From contig JAJVIM010000012.1 of assembly GCA_022071955.1 (NCBI GenBank), forward strand, positions 378,029 to 442,028: 64,000 nt of DNA, in the 5' to 3' direction. Positions 31,169 through 39,671 of this stretch are shown here, piece by piece (position 1 is the first letter of the stretch; every line of letters begins with the position of its first letter). This DNA comes from Anaerolineae bacterium. GTDB taxonomy: Bacteria; Chloroflexota; Anaerolineae; 4572-78; J111. Under the pieces are notes generated by a model, which did no database searches, was not told the DNA's origin, and worked only from the letters and a program-made list of their open reading frames with translations. Made by a program: the position numbers and the translations under genes.

Positions 31169-32125
31169 ATGGCCGACACCATTATTTTGACCGAAAATCT
31201 GACCAAAAAGTTTGGCAGCGAAGCAGCCGTGCAGGATGTTTCGATGGAAATTCCGCGCGGCAGCATTGTGGGCTTCATCGGCCCCAGCGGTTCCGGCAAA
31301 ACCACCACCGTGCGGCTGCTCACCGGCATTTACAACCCCACCACCGGCTTTGCCACCGTGCTGGGCCAGCGACCCGCCGCTTTTACCCGCGTCACCCGCG
31401 AAAAAATCGGCTACATGCCCCAGCTTTTTGCCCTCTACCCGGAACTGTCGGTCTGGGAGAATCTCAATTTTGCCGCCTCCATTTACGGCATGCCCCTGGC
31501 CCGCGACCAGCGTTTTAACGAGTTGCTGGAATTTGTCGAGCTGGACAAACACAAAAAAAAGCTGGCCCGCAACCTGTCCGGCGGCATGAAACGCCGGCTC
31601 AGTTTGGCCGCCACGCTCACCCACAGCCCGGAGCTGGTTTTTTTGGATGAACCTACCGCCGGCATCGACCCGGTGCTGCGCCGCAAATTCTGGGATCGAT
31701 TTGCCGCCCTCAAAGCCAACGGGCAGTCGCTGTTTGTGACCACCCAGTACGTGGGCGAGGCCGCCTACTGCGACAAAATTGGGGTGATGGTTCAGGGCCG
31801 GTTGCTGGATAACAAACTGCGCACCCCCACTGAACTTCGCCGCGATGCGTTTGGCGGCGAAGTGGTGGACCTGTTCACCAAAGAGCGGCTGATTCACAAA
31901 GATTTGCGCCAGTTGCGCGGCCTGCCTTTTGTGCGGGGCAAAGTTGAGCGTATCAGCGGCGGCAATGGCGTGCGGATTATTGTTGATCAGGCCAATACCG
32001 CCATCCCGGCCCTGCTGGAATGGTGCCAGCAGGAGTACGTTCCGGTAGAATCGGTTGAAGAATATCTGCCGCCCTTTGATGACGTTTTTGTAGAGCTGGT
32101 AAAAAATGAACCTGTCTCAGACTGA
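31169..32125 (+). CDS. ABC transporter ATP-binding protein (ABC-2 type)
   Basis: 318 residues from ATG 31169, which follows the upstream stop immediately. Walker A is GPSGSGKTTT near residue 37; signature LSGGMKRRLSLA near 143; Walker B LVFLDEPTAGIDP near 160-175; the switch region has TQYVGEA rather than the usual TH. The last 90 residues form an extra domain typical of drug and polysaccharide-type ABC-2 ATPases. The gene overlaps the permease by 20 bases, and the pair makes a complete exporter. Substrate is unknown. Confidence 0.9.
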   Translation: MADTIILTENLTKKFGSEAAVQDVSMEIPRGSIVGFIGPSGSGKTTTVRLLTGIYNPTTGFATVLGQRPAAFTRVTREKIGYMPQLFALYPELSVWENLNFAASIYGMPLARDQRFNELLEFVELDKHKKKLARNLSGGMKRRLSLAATLTHSPELVFLDEPTAGIDPVLRRKFWDRFAALKANGQSLFVTTQYVGEAAYCDKIGVMVQGRLLDNKLRTPTELRRDAFGGEVVDLFTKERLIHKDLRQLRGLPFVRGKVERISGGNGVRIIVDQANTAIPALLEWCQQEYVPVESVEEYLPPFDDVFVELVKNEPVSD

Positions 32126-33701
32126 ATTTTCGCGCCTGCTAATCCGCATTTCGTCATTTTTGCTCAAAGAGATGCTGGAAATTGCCCGCCAGCCCATGTT
32201 GCTGGTTACGCTGGTGCTGGGGCCATTTTTGATTTTGCTCTTCTTCGGCATCGGTTTCCGTAACGAGCCGCAAGCCCTGCGCACCCTGTTTGTGGTTGAG
32301 GCCGGCAGCCCGCTGGCCGGCCGGATTGAGCAGTACGCCACCACGCTGGGCCGTCAGCTTATTTTTGAGGGCATCACCAGCGATGCCGAAGAGGCCAAAG
32401 CCCGGCTGGCCGCCGGCGATGTTGACCTGGTGGTGATTGTCCCGCCCAACCCGTTTGACAGCGTGCGCAACAACACCCAGGCCGTGTTCGACCTGCTGCA
32501 CCAGCAAATCAACCCCCTGCAAGCCGATTACGTGAGCGTGTTTGGCCGGGTTTACGTCGATGAGGTCAACCGGCGCATTTTACGCTACATCACCGCCGCC
32601 GGGCAGGTTGACGTGGAAAAAATCGATGGCACGCTTGATGTGGTGCGCGGCAACATCGACACCCTTAAAACCGCGCTTCAGGAATGCGCCGACACGCTGG
32701 AAAAAGTCAACGAAGCGGATGCCTGCAACAGCGAAACCATCAACAATTACGTGAATCAGGTTGACAGCAGCGTTGACGAAGTCCGACTCCAGCTCAAAGA
32801 CAACCCCGGCATGTCAGATTCGGCCCAGCGCTGGCTGCGCGGCGAAACGCACATCAACCCCGAAGCCCAGCTTCAGCCGACTGTGAACCGGCTGGTGCGC
32901 AACACCAACAAACTGGTCGATCTGGAAGAGGCCCAGCAAACCACCGACGCCTATCTGGAGCAGATCAAAAATCTGACCAGCCTTGAAAACGACCTCGATA
33001 TTATCCGCCAGCGGCTGGCCGAATTTGCCGGCATCAACCCCCAAATTCTGGTCAGCCCGTTTCGCAGTCAGGTCACCAACACGGCCACCATCGGTGCAAC
33101 GGTGACTGATTACTACGCCCCGGCGGTGATTATGATGCTTTTGCAGCACCTCACGGTTACGTTTGCGGCGCTGTCGCTGGTGCGGGAGCGGCTGCTCGGC
33201 TCGATGGAATTGTTCACCGTGTCGCCCATTTCCGCCATTGAAACGCTGCTGGGCAAATATCTGAGCTACCTGATTTTTGGTAGCCTGCTGGCGCTGGTGC
33301 TGTTTGGGCTCATCATTTTTGGCATGCAGGTGCCGCTGCTGGGCAGCGGCTGGGCCGCCGCCGCCACGGTGCTGGCCGTAATTTTCGCGTCGCTGGGGAT
33401 TGGTTTTGTTATTTCGCTGCTCTCCACCACCGATACCCAGGCCGTGCAATATTCCATGATTGTGCTGCTGACCAGTGTCTTTTTTAGCGGCTTCATTTTA
33501 GAACTGCACACCCTGTGGGAACCGGTGCGGACGATCAGTTGGCTGCTGCCGGTAACTTACGGCATTTTGCTGCTGCGTGATATAATGCTGCGCGGCTACG
33601 CCATCAATGCGCCGCTGATGTGGCAGTTGCTGGCCATTGGCGCGGTATTGTTTGGGCTGGCCTGGTGGCTGCTGCGCCGCTCGATGCAACGGTTTAAATA
33701 A
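32106..33701 (+). CDS. ABC-2 type transporter permease
   Basis: 531 residues. A first membrane helix (LLVTLVLGPFLILLFFGIGF) is followed by an unusually long extracytoplasmic domain of about 300 residues that is helical and coiled-coil-like (VDVEKIDGTLDVVRGNIDTLKTAL, LEEAQQTTDAYLEQIKNLTSLENDL). The C-terminal 200 residues hold about five helices in the ABC-2 arrangement (RERLLGSMELFTVSPISAIETLLGKYLSYLIFG). The layout resembles YhgE/NatB-like exporters. It overlaps the ATPase gene and precedes a small membrane protein. Confidence 0.88.
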   Translation: MNLSQTEFSRLLIRISSFLLKEMLEIARQPMLLVTLVLGPFLILLFFGIGFRNEPQALRTLFVVEAGSPLAGRIEQYATTLGRQLIFEGITSDAEEAKARLAAGDVDLVVIVPPNPFDSVRNNTQAVFDLLHQQINPLQADYVSVFGRVYVDEVNRRILRYITAAGQVDVEKIDGTLDVVRGNIDTLKTALQECADTLEKVNEADACNSETINNYVNQVDSSVDEVRLQLKDNPGMSDSAQRWLRGETHINPEAQLQPTVNRLVRNTNKLVDLEEAQQTTDAYLEQIKNLTSLENDLDIIRQRLAEFAGINPQILVSPFRSQVTNTATIGATVTDYYAPAVIMMLLQHLTVTFAALSLVRERLLGSMELFTVSPISAIETLLGKYLSYLIFGSLLALVLFGLIIFGMQVPLLGSGWAAAATVLAVIFASLGIGFVISLLSTTDTQAVQYSMIVLLTSVFFSGFILELHTLWEPVRTISWLLPVTYGILLLRDIMLRGYAINAPLMWQLLAIGAVLFGLAWWLLRRSMQRFK

Positions 33702-33713
33702 AAGGAAAACCCT

Positions 33714-33905
33714 ATGACCACGCCAAACACCTGGTACTGGAAACTCTGGAAATATTCAGTGATGCTGGTGGGCCTGTACGCCATGATCAATCTCATCTCC
33801 GACTTTTTCGGTTTTGGGCTGATGCCCTATTCCTGGCCGGCCTTTTTCTACGTTATGATTTCCTGGGTGATACTAAGGTTTGTATTTAAACGGAGTAGTT
33901 GGTAA
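33714..33905 (+). CDS. Small two-helix membrane protein
   Basis: 63 residues, ATG preceded by AAAAGGAAAA. Two hydrophobic segments (VMLVGLYAMINLISDFFG and AFFYVMISWVILRFVF) and a basic C-terminus. It sits 12 bases after the permease and 2 before the TolB-M15 gene, so it is probably an accessory subunit of the exporter. No family recognised. Confidence 0.7.
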   Translation: MTTPNTWYWKLWKYSVMLVGLYAMINLISDFFGFGLMPYSWPAFFYVMISWVILRFVFKRSSW

Positions 33906-33907
33906 CT

Positions 33908-35635
33908 ATGCGCAAAACCCTCGGATTGGCGCTGCTGGCGCTGATACTGCTGGCCGTGCCCGCCCACGCCCAATCCACCGCCGAACAGATTGCCTTTGCC
34001 GCCTATCGCCACGGCCAGTGGGACATTTTTACCGTTTCGCCCATCGACGGCAGCCTGCGCCAGCTCACCAACACCCCCTTTGAAGACACCGACCCGGCTT
34101 TTTCGCCGGATGGCACGCGGCTGGCTTTTGCCTCGCGGCGCGAGGGCAACTGGGATGTCTACCTGCTCGATCTGGCTACCGGGCAGGAAACCCGGCTGAC
34201 CGACTCGCCGCAGTACGACGGCGCGCCCACCTGGCGGCCCGATGGCGAAGCCATCGCCTATGAATCGTATCAGGCCGGCAACCTCGATATCTGGCAGATT
34301 GAGCTGGGCAACGCTGACGCCACTAACCTCACCGCCGGCTCCGAGGCCGGCGATTTTGGCCCGGCCTACAGCCCCACCGAACCGGTCATCGCCTTTTCAA
34401 GCTGGCGCGAGGGCAGCAAAGACCTGTTTCTGCTCAACCCGGCCAGCGGTGAAACCCAACGCCTCACCAACGCCGCCACCGCCGAAGAGTGGCCGGCCTG
34501 GCGGCCCGACGGGCAGGCGCTGGCTTTTGTGACCGATGATCTGGGCGACCGCGAAGTTTACGCCCTGCCATTGGCCGAACCGCCGGCGGCCGGCGGCGCG
34601 GCGGAGCACGTTACCTGGCTGGGCCGCACCGATGGCCCGGCCTGGAATCCCGCCGGCGATGCCATTGTTGCCGTCTTTCATCGCTGGGATGGCGACCAGT
34701 TGATGCTCATCCATCCCGCCGCCGGGCACGCCCTGCCCGCCGAACTGACCGGCCTGACCACCATTCAGGGCCGGCTGGCCTGGCATCCCCGGGCCATGCT
34801 GTTTGGCGACCCGCTCGGCAGCCTGGCCGATAGCGGCGAATCGCCGCTCTACACCGAAACCATTGCGCGCAGCGATGACCCCAACGCCGAACCCTACAGC
34901 CTGATTCGCCAAAACGATATTACCACCGGCACGCCGTGGCTGGCCGACACCGTGGACGATTCGTTCCAGGCCTGGCGGCAGCGTTTGCGCCGAGAAGTGG
35001 GCTACGATTTTTTGCAGCAACTTTCTGATGCTTCGCGCGATGTGGGCAGCTACTCTGAAAATTCGCAGTATGCCAGTTGGCACAAAAGCGGCCGGGCCAT
35101 TGACACGCTGTTTGATTATCATCTCAATGGCGAACTGGTCCACCAGATTGCCAAAGAAAATTACGGCGGCGAAACCTACTGGCGCACCTTTCTCAAATGC
35201 GCCGACCAGTCTGGCCGCTGCGGCCGCCCGCTCACGGCCAACCCGTGGAACTACAGCGCCCGCGCCCGCACCGAAATTGCCCCGGAACAGGGTGGCATCG
35301 AACGGGAAATTATGCCCGGCTATTACGTTGATATGACCGCCCTGGCCCGCCAGTACGGCTGGGACCGGATATCATCTTACGATGATGAAAAATTTGGCTG
35401 GACGTGGAACTTTATTGCCTTTGAATACTGGCATTACCAGAAACGGTTTGAAACTGATGGCGCAGCCAACTGGTATCGGGCCATGAGCGATGTTTACCCC
35501 CAAACCACTCTGCAAAAATACTTCAACTGGCAAAAAATGCGCCAGATGGGTGATGACCCCTACCTGATTGCGCTCAAAGGTATCCCGTTGCCCCTGGAAC
35601 AAAAACCGTGGTGGGCGCTGGTTGAATCCTGGTAA
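33908..35635 (+). CDS. TolB-like beta-propeller fused to VanY-like M15 peptidase domain
   Basis: 575 residues from ATG 33908, with GGAG about 13 bases upstream. Residues 1-22 are a signal peptide (PAHAQ). Residues about 25-300 are five or six WD40-like/TolB PD40 blades with the repeated signature PxFSPDGTRLAFASRREGNWDVYLL. The C-terminal 250 residues contain SWHKSGRAID, matching the SxHxxGxAxD zinc site of M15 D-Ala-D-Ala carboxypeptidases, and FEYWHYQ, matching the third His in E-x-W-H. A cell-wall or peptide carboxypeptidase guided by the propeller is plausible. Last gene of the exporter operon. Confidence 0.75.
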   Translation: MRKTLGLALLALILLAVPAHAQSTAEQIAFAAYRHGQWDIFTVSPIDGSLRQLTNTPFEDTDPAFSPDGTRLAFASRREGNWDVYLLDLATGQETRLTDSPQYDGAPTWRPDGEAIAYESYQAGNLDIWQIELGNADATNLTAGSEAGDFGPAYSPTEPVIAFSSWREGSKDLFLLNPASGETQRLTNAATAEEWPAWRPDGQALAFVTDDLGDREVYALPLAEPPAAGGAAEHVTWLGRTDGPAWNPAGDAIVAVFHRWDGDQLMLIHPAAGHALPAELTGLTTIQGRLAWHPRAMLFGDPLGSLADSGESPLYTETIARSDDPNAEPYSLIRQNDITTGTPWLADTVDDSFQAWRQRLRREVGYDFLQQLSDASRDVGSYSENSQYASWHKSGRAIDTLFDYHLNGELVHQIAKENYGGETYWRTFLKCADQSGRCGRPLTANPWNYSARARTEIAPEQGGIEREIMPGYYVDMTALARQYGWDRISSYDDEKFGWTWNFIAFEYWHYQKRFETDGAANWYRAMSDVYPQTTLQKYFNWQKMRQMGDDPYLIALKGIPLPLEQKPWWALVESW

Positions 35636-35813
35636 ACCGCCAGCTGATCGGCCACCCTCACCCGGTTATCCAAAATTGCCGTAAACAGGAGTTTTGGGTA
35701 TTATACCCTGCACTCATATAAAATTTTCTTATCAATTCAACCCCTTTTCCCTAAAAATCCCACCTTATCACGGTCACACATCAATTTCAATATTTGGCTA
35801 TTTTTCGGCCATC

Positions 35814-35831
35814 TCGTGACAAAAGTCACAT
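35814..35831 (+). promoter_or_regulatory. CRP/FNR-family binding site
   Basis: GTGAC-AAAA-GTCAC at 35816-35829 is a perfect dyad with the GTGA-N6-TCAC core of CRP/FNR-family regulators. Its centre is about 41.5 bases before the start site predicted from the -10 box TATGAT at 35852-35857, the position for class II activation. Which regulator binds cannot be told from sequence. Confidence 0.6.
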
Positions 35832-35858
35832 ACACTTACCAAAAAACAACCTATGATT

Positions 35859-35875
35859 GACGTTACGGTAACGTC
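35859..35875. promoter_or_regulatory. Operator-like palindrome at the nrfHA start site
   Basis: GACGTTAC-G-GTAACGTC is a perfect 8+8 dyad with a one-base centre, directly at the predicted transcription start. It could be a repressor operator. No adjacent regulator gene identifies the protein. Confidence 0.5.
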
Positions 35876-36005
35876 TGCGTTGGGGTGCAGTGCTCTTTTA
35901 GCCACAGTCTGTTGAGCAAAACCGGATCAGAAAGGAGGTGTACAACCATATTTGCGCCCCGGCCAAGGTTATCGCCATTGTCCGCAGTTTACCCGGAGGG
36001 ACCAT

Positions 36006-36479
36006 ATGCAACTATTATCATCCATTAGTGCCCTGCCCATGGTATTAAGCATTATGGTGGGTGTATTGTTGGGGCTGGGTGGCTTTACCTTCTCATACGC
36101 TGAGGGGGCTTCTTACCTGTCTAACGATCCCGCGGCTTGCGTGAACTGCCACGTAATGCGCGACCAGTACGACGGCTGGCAAAAAGCCAGCCACCACCAG
36201 GTAGCCACCTGCAACGACTGCCACATCCCCCACGAATTTGTGCCCAAATACCTGGCCAAAATGCAGAACGGCTTTTGGCATTCCACCTACTTTACGCTGC
36301 AAAACTTTCATGAACCTATCCAAATTACGCCTAAAAACGAGGCAATTCTGGAAAATAACTGTGTAGGCTGCCATGCCAAGCTGGTTAACGACATTGCTTT
36401 TCATCCGAGCAATGATCAGCAACAACTGGATTGTACCAAATGTCACGCCGATGTTGGGCATGGTCCAACTGGCAACTAG
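36006..36479 (+). CDS. nrfH: Cytochrome c nitrite reductase membrane subunit (NrfH, NapC/NirT family)
   Basis: 157 residues from ATG 36006 with GGAGGG upstream. An N-terminal membrane helix (LPMVLSIMVGVLLGLGGFTF) is followed by four heme c sites: C45-V-N-C-H-V-M, then CNDCH, CVGCH and CTKCH. The Met two residues after the first His is the NrfH-type heme 1 ligand. Family role: takes electrons from menaquinol and passes them to NrfA on the outer face. It is separated by 12 bases from nrfA. Four CxxCH motifs and the length fit NrfH rather than larger NapC. Confidence 0.92.
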   Translation: MQLLSSISALPMVLSIMVGVLLGLGGFTFSYAEGASYLSNDPAACVNCHVMRDQYDGWQKASHHQVATCNDCHIPHEFVPKYLAKMQNGFWHSTYFTLQNFHEPIQITPKNEAILENNCVGCHAKLVNDIAFHPSNDQQQLDCTKCHADVGHGPTGN

Positions 36480-36491
36480 GAGGGAATTTAT

Positions 36492-37913
36492 ATGACTTCA
36501 AAAAACATTGCCATCTACGCGATAATTATTGTGGTTGTGGCGGTGATTACCGCCGGAGTTTTTTACCTGTTCACTAACATCAGTGAACGCAAAGAAGAAG
36601 CCAAGCAGGATGTCTTTAGAGTTGTTGACATTACTGAAGAAACGCTCGACCCGGCGGAATGGGGGAAAAACTACCCCCGCCAGTACGATGGCTATATCCG
36701 CACGGTTGATACCGAACGGACTCGCTACGGCGGCAGCGAGGATTTTCAAAAGCTGGACGAGGACCCAGTTTGGCGCGATATTTTTGCCGGCTACGCTTTT
36801 TCTCTGGATTACCGCGAGGACCGCGGTCACGCCTACATGCTGTCTGACCAGGAGCAAACCAAACGCGTCACTGAAAAACAGCAGCCCGGCGCGTGTTTGC
36901 AGTGTCACTCTAATATTATTCCGGCCTACCAAAAAGTAGGGCTGGAAAACGGCGCGCCCGCCGGCGAAGAAAATCGCGAAGCCCAAATTCAAAAAGGGTT
37001 TGAGATTGTCAGCGGGATGCCCTACCAGGACGCGCACGCGCTGGTTTCCGGCCCCATTGGCTGCGGCGACTGCCACAACCCGGAAAATATGCAGCTCCGC
37101 GCCACTCGGCCTGGTTTTCTCAACGGCATCCGCGCCCTGGCCAACTCGGATTATCCCGTGCCGCACCTGCCCAGTATTGAACGCTGGCGAGCCGATGGCA
37201 AAAAGGGCCAGTACGAACCCAATACAATGGCCAGCCGGCAAGAAATGCGCAGCTTTGTTTGCGGCCAATGCCACGTGGAATATTACTTTAAAGGTGAAAA
37301 CAAAGTGGTCACCTACCCGTGGGATAATGGCCTGACGATGGAAGGCGCCGAGCAGTATTACAATGACGCCGGATTTAAAGATTGGGAACACAAACTCTCG
37401 GGGGCGCCGGCGCTCAAAGCCCAGCACCCGGAATTTGAAATGTGGAGCCAGGGCATCCACGCTCGCAGCGGGGTGGCCTGCGCCGATTGCCACATGCCCT
37501 ACAAACGCGATGGCGCCATCAAAGTGAGCGATCATCACGTGCGCAGCCCCATGCTCAACATTAATAATGCCTGCCAAACCTGCCATAACTTCTCAGAAGA
37601 GGAATTGGCGGCCCGCGTTACTACCATTCAGGACCGCACCGACGCTATGATGACCCGCGCCGAAGAAGCGGTTGACGCGCTCATTGCCGATCTGCAAGCC
37701 GCCCGTGATGGCGGCCTGCCCGCCGAAAAACTGGCCCCGGCGCAGGATTTGCAGCGCAAGGCTCAGTGGCGGCTAGATTACGTGGCCGCCGAAAACTCAA
37801 TGGGCTTCCACGCACCGCAAGAAGCCACCCGTATTCTGGGTGAAGCCATTGATTACGCCCGCCAGGGACAACTTGAGCTGGCCAAACTCAACGCGCCCAC
37901 GGCTATGAAGTAG
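36492..37913 (+). CDS. nrfA: Ammonia-forming cytochrome c nitrite reductase (NrfA), CxxCH active-site type
   Basis: 473 residues, ATG with GGAGG 8 bases upstream. An N-terminal hydrophobic anchor is followed by five heme sites: CLQCH (135-139), CGDCH (191-195), CGQCH (257-261), CADCH (330-334), CQTCH (361-365). The first, catalytic heme has CxxCH instead of the CxxCK of E. coli NrfA. Other active-site features are present: Arg in YREDRGHAYML, Tyr in CGQCHVEYYF, and His in WSQGIHARSGVACADCHMPY. Reaction: six-electron reduction of nitrite to ammonium. It pairs with NrfH; regulated probably by the upstream CRP/FNR site. Confidence 0.93.
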   Translation: MTSKNIAIYAIIIVVVAVITAGVFYLFTNISERKEEAKQDVFRVVDITEETLDPAEWGKNYPRQYDGYIRTVDTERTRYGGSEDFQKLDEDPVWRDIFAGYAFSLDYREDRGHAYMLSDQEQTKRVTEKQQPGACLQCHSNIIPAYQKVGLENGAPAGEENREAQIQKGFEIVSGMPYQDAHALVSGPIGCGDCHNPENMQLRATRPGFLNGIRALANSDYPVPHLPSIERWRADGKKGQYEPNTMASRQEMRSFVCGQCHVEYYFKGENKVVTYPWDNGLTMEGAEQYYNDAGFKDWEHKLSGAPALKAQHPEFEMWSQGIHARSGVACADCHMPYKRDGAIKVSDHHVRSPMLNINNACQTCHNFSEEELAARVTTIQDRTDAMMTRAEEAVDALIADLQAARDGGLPAEKLAPAQDLQRKAQWRLDYVAAENSMGFHAPQEATRILGEAIDYARQGQLELAKLNAPTAMK

Positions 37914-37935
37914 TCATAACATCAGTTATAAAAAC

Positions 37936-37967
37936 AAAAAGGCCCGACCAATTGGCCGGGCCTTTTT
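37936..37967. terminator. Bidirectional terminator between nrfA and the histidine kinase
   Basis: AAAAAGGCCCG at 37936 pairs with CGGGCCTTTTT ending at 37967. A-run and T-run on both sides serve the two convergent genes. Confidence 0.9.
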
Positions 37968-37981
37968 GTTTGAAATTATTA

Positions 37982-39514
37982 TTAGCCGGGCTGGTCAACC
38001 GCCGGCAGCGAAAACCAAAACGTGCTGCCCTGGCCGGCCTCGCTCTCGATGCCAACCTCGCCGCCCAGTTTTTCAACAATCCGGCGCACAATCGATAGCC
38101 CCAGCCCGTGGCCCTCTATCCGAATTTCATCCAGCCGCACAAATTCGGCAAAAAGCCGCTTTTGCTCCTGAGCCGATAGCCCGCTGCCGTTGTCTTTAAC
38201 CCAAAAACGCACCGTGCCATCACTGGCGGGTGTGGCTCCCAGCTCCAGTGCGGGCGGCCGGCCGCCGTATTTCAGGCCGTTGCTCAGGTAATTGATCCAG
38301 ACTTCTTCAACCCAGGCCGAATAGCCCAACGCCAGCGGCCATTCGTCTGGCAAAATGAGTTGCGCCTGGTATTCATCAATCATTAATTGAAGCCGCTCCT
38401 GAACCTGTTCCACAATTTCGGTCATGTCCAGGGGTTCCAATTCTACGTGGCCGCGCCGAACGCTGGCCAGCAGCATCAGTTCATCGATGATATACAGCCC
38501 TTTTTGGCTGGTACCGCGGATATTGCTGACCGAATCTTGTAACCGTTCGTCATCCAGCCTGGCCCACATGGCCAACATAAAGTCCGCATAACTGATAATC
38601 GTTGCCAGCGGATTTTTCAAATCGTGGGCTACGGTGTGGGCAAACGCGTCCAGCTCCTGGTTTTGCATGCGCAACTGTTCGGCCAGTTCCACCCGCTCGG
38701 TCACATCCCGGGACACGGCTACAATTTCGTACGGTTGGCCAAATTCGGTATCGCACACAGTTTTGTTAATTGTTTCCAGCCACACAAAACTGCCATCTTT
38801 GCGGCGCGCCCGATACGTGGCCGTATGGGTTGAGGGGCAATCTGGCCGGAGAACATACACTGCTTTGACCGTATCCAAATCGTCGGGGTGGATATAATCC
38901 AGCGCCGATGTCCCGATAACTTCTTCCATGGTGTAGCCCAACAGGGTGGTACACGCCGGCGAAACATACAAATAGACCCCGACCAACGTTTGCCGCGAGA
39001 TGATATCGGTTGAGTTTTCGGCCAGCAGCCGGTAGCGCCAGCGACTCTCGCGCAGGGCATCCTGCACCCGTTTTCGCTTTTGATTTTCATCAACCAGCCG
39101 CTGGTTTTGGGCATGCAAATCCTGCTGCAAATTGTAAATTTTTAGCTGAGTGTGGATACGGGCAATTACTTCCGGCACGTCAACCGGCTTGGTTACATAA
39201 TCGTCGCCGCCCACTTCAAACCCCTTCACCTTATCCACCGAATCAGACAGGGCGGTCATAAAAATTACGGGGATAGAGCGGGTGGCCGGATCGGCCTTTA
39301 AGCGCTCGCACACTTCAAAGCCATCGATGCCGGGCATCATAACATCCAGCAAAATGAGGTCGGGCTGCCGGTCTTTGGCCATCACCAGACCATCTTCGCC
39401 GTTTTCCGCGGAAACAATAGTGAAATTGGCCCGCTGCAGAGCAGTAAACACAAATTTTAAATTGACGGGGCTGTCATCAACAACCAGGATGACGGGTTGA
39501 GTGCGATCAGTCAT
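37982..39514 (-). CDS. Hybrid REC-PAS-histidine kinase
   Basis: 510 residues, ATG at 39514. Residues 1-125 are a receiver domain (LVVDDSPVNLKF; phosphoacceptor Asp in LILLDVMMPGIDG; KPVD). A short coiled coil leads to a PAS domain near 160-280 (RYRLLAENSTDIISR, GTSALDYIHPDD). HisKA has the H-box AHTVAHDLKNPLATI near 295; HATPase motifs are NYLSNGLKYGG, VKDNGSGLS and GHGLGLSIV. No membrane segment, so it is a cytoplasmic sensor whose receiver precedes the kinase. The partner regulator is not adjacent; the stand-alone receiver at 51447-51809 is one candidate. Confidence 0.9.
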   Translation of the reverse strand: MTDRTQPVILVVDDSPVNLKFVFTALQRANFTIVSAENGEDGLVMAKDRQPDLILLDVMMPGIDGFEVCERLKADPATRSIPVIFMTALSDSVDKVKGFEVGGDDYVTKPVDVPEVIARIHTQLKIYNLQQDLHAQNQRLVDENQKRKRVQDALRESRWRYRLLAENSTDIISRQTLVGVYLYVSPACTTLLGYTMEEVIGTSALDYIHPDDLDTVKAVYVLRPDCPSTHTATYRARRKDGSFVWLETINKTVCDTEFGQPYEIVAVSRDVTERVELAEQLRMQNQELDAFAHTVAHDLKNPLATIISYADFMLAMWARLDDERLQDSVSNIRGTSQKGLYIIDELMLLASVRRGHVELEPLDMTEIVEQVQERLQLMIDEYQAQLILPDEWPLALGYSAWVEEVWINYLSNGLKYGGRPPALELGATPASDGTVRFWVKDNGSGLSAQEQKRLFAEFVRLDEIRIEGHGLGLSIVRRIVEKLGGEVGIESEAGQGSTFWFSLPAVDQPG

Positions 39515-39671
39515 AGTGAGTTATGGCCTATGGTTGCAATTGGTAACAATAACATAATAACCATAAGTTGTAATCTGGCAACTGTGGAATTCAAATGAGA
39601 TAAACAGCCCAATTTGCCAAACCCTTAAATTTGGTCAAAAATTTCAGTGAACAGGAAAGGGGGAATTAATT

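Larger units (their letters stand above)
35636..36005 (+). promoter_or_regulatory. nrfHA upstream region
   Basis: AT-rich leader without its own gene. It holds the CRP/FNR-type site, a -10 element, an operator-like palindrome and two Shine-Dalgarno sequences. The first, AAAGGAGGTG at 35931-35940, lies 11 bases before a possible TTG start at 35952 that would add 18 residues to NrfH. The second, GGAGGG at 35995-36000, lies 5 bases before ATG 36006. The second start puts the membrane helix at the N-terminus and is preferred. Confidence 0.6.

Noticed and set aside
36498..37586. A 362-codon open frame antisense to nrfA
   Set aside because: It has no recognisable domain, and the plus strand has five heme motifs in frame.
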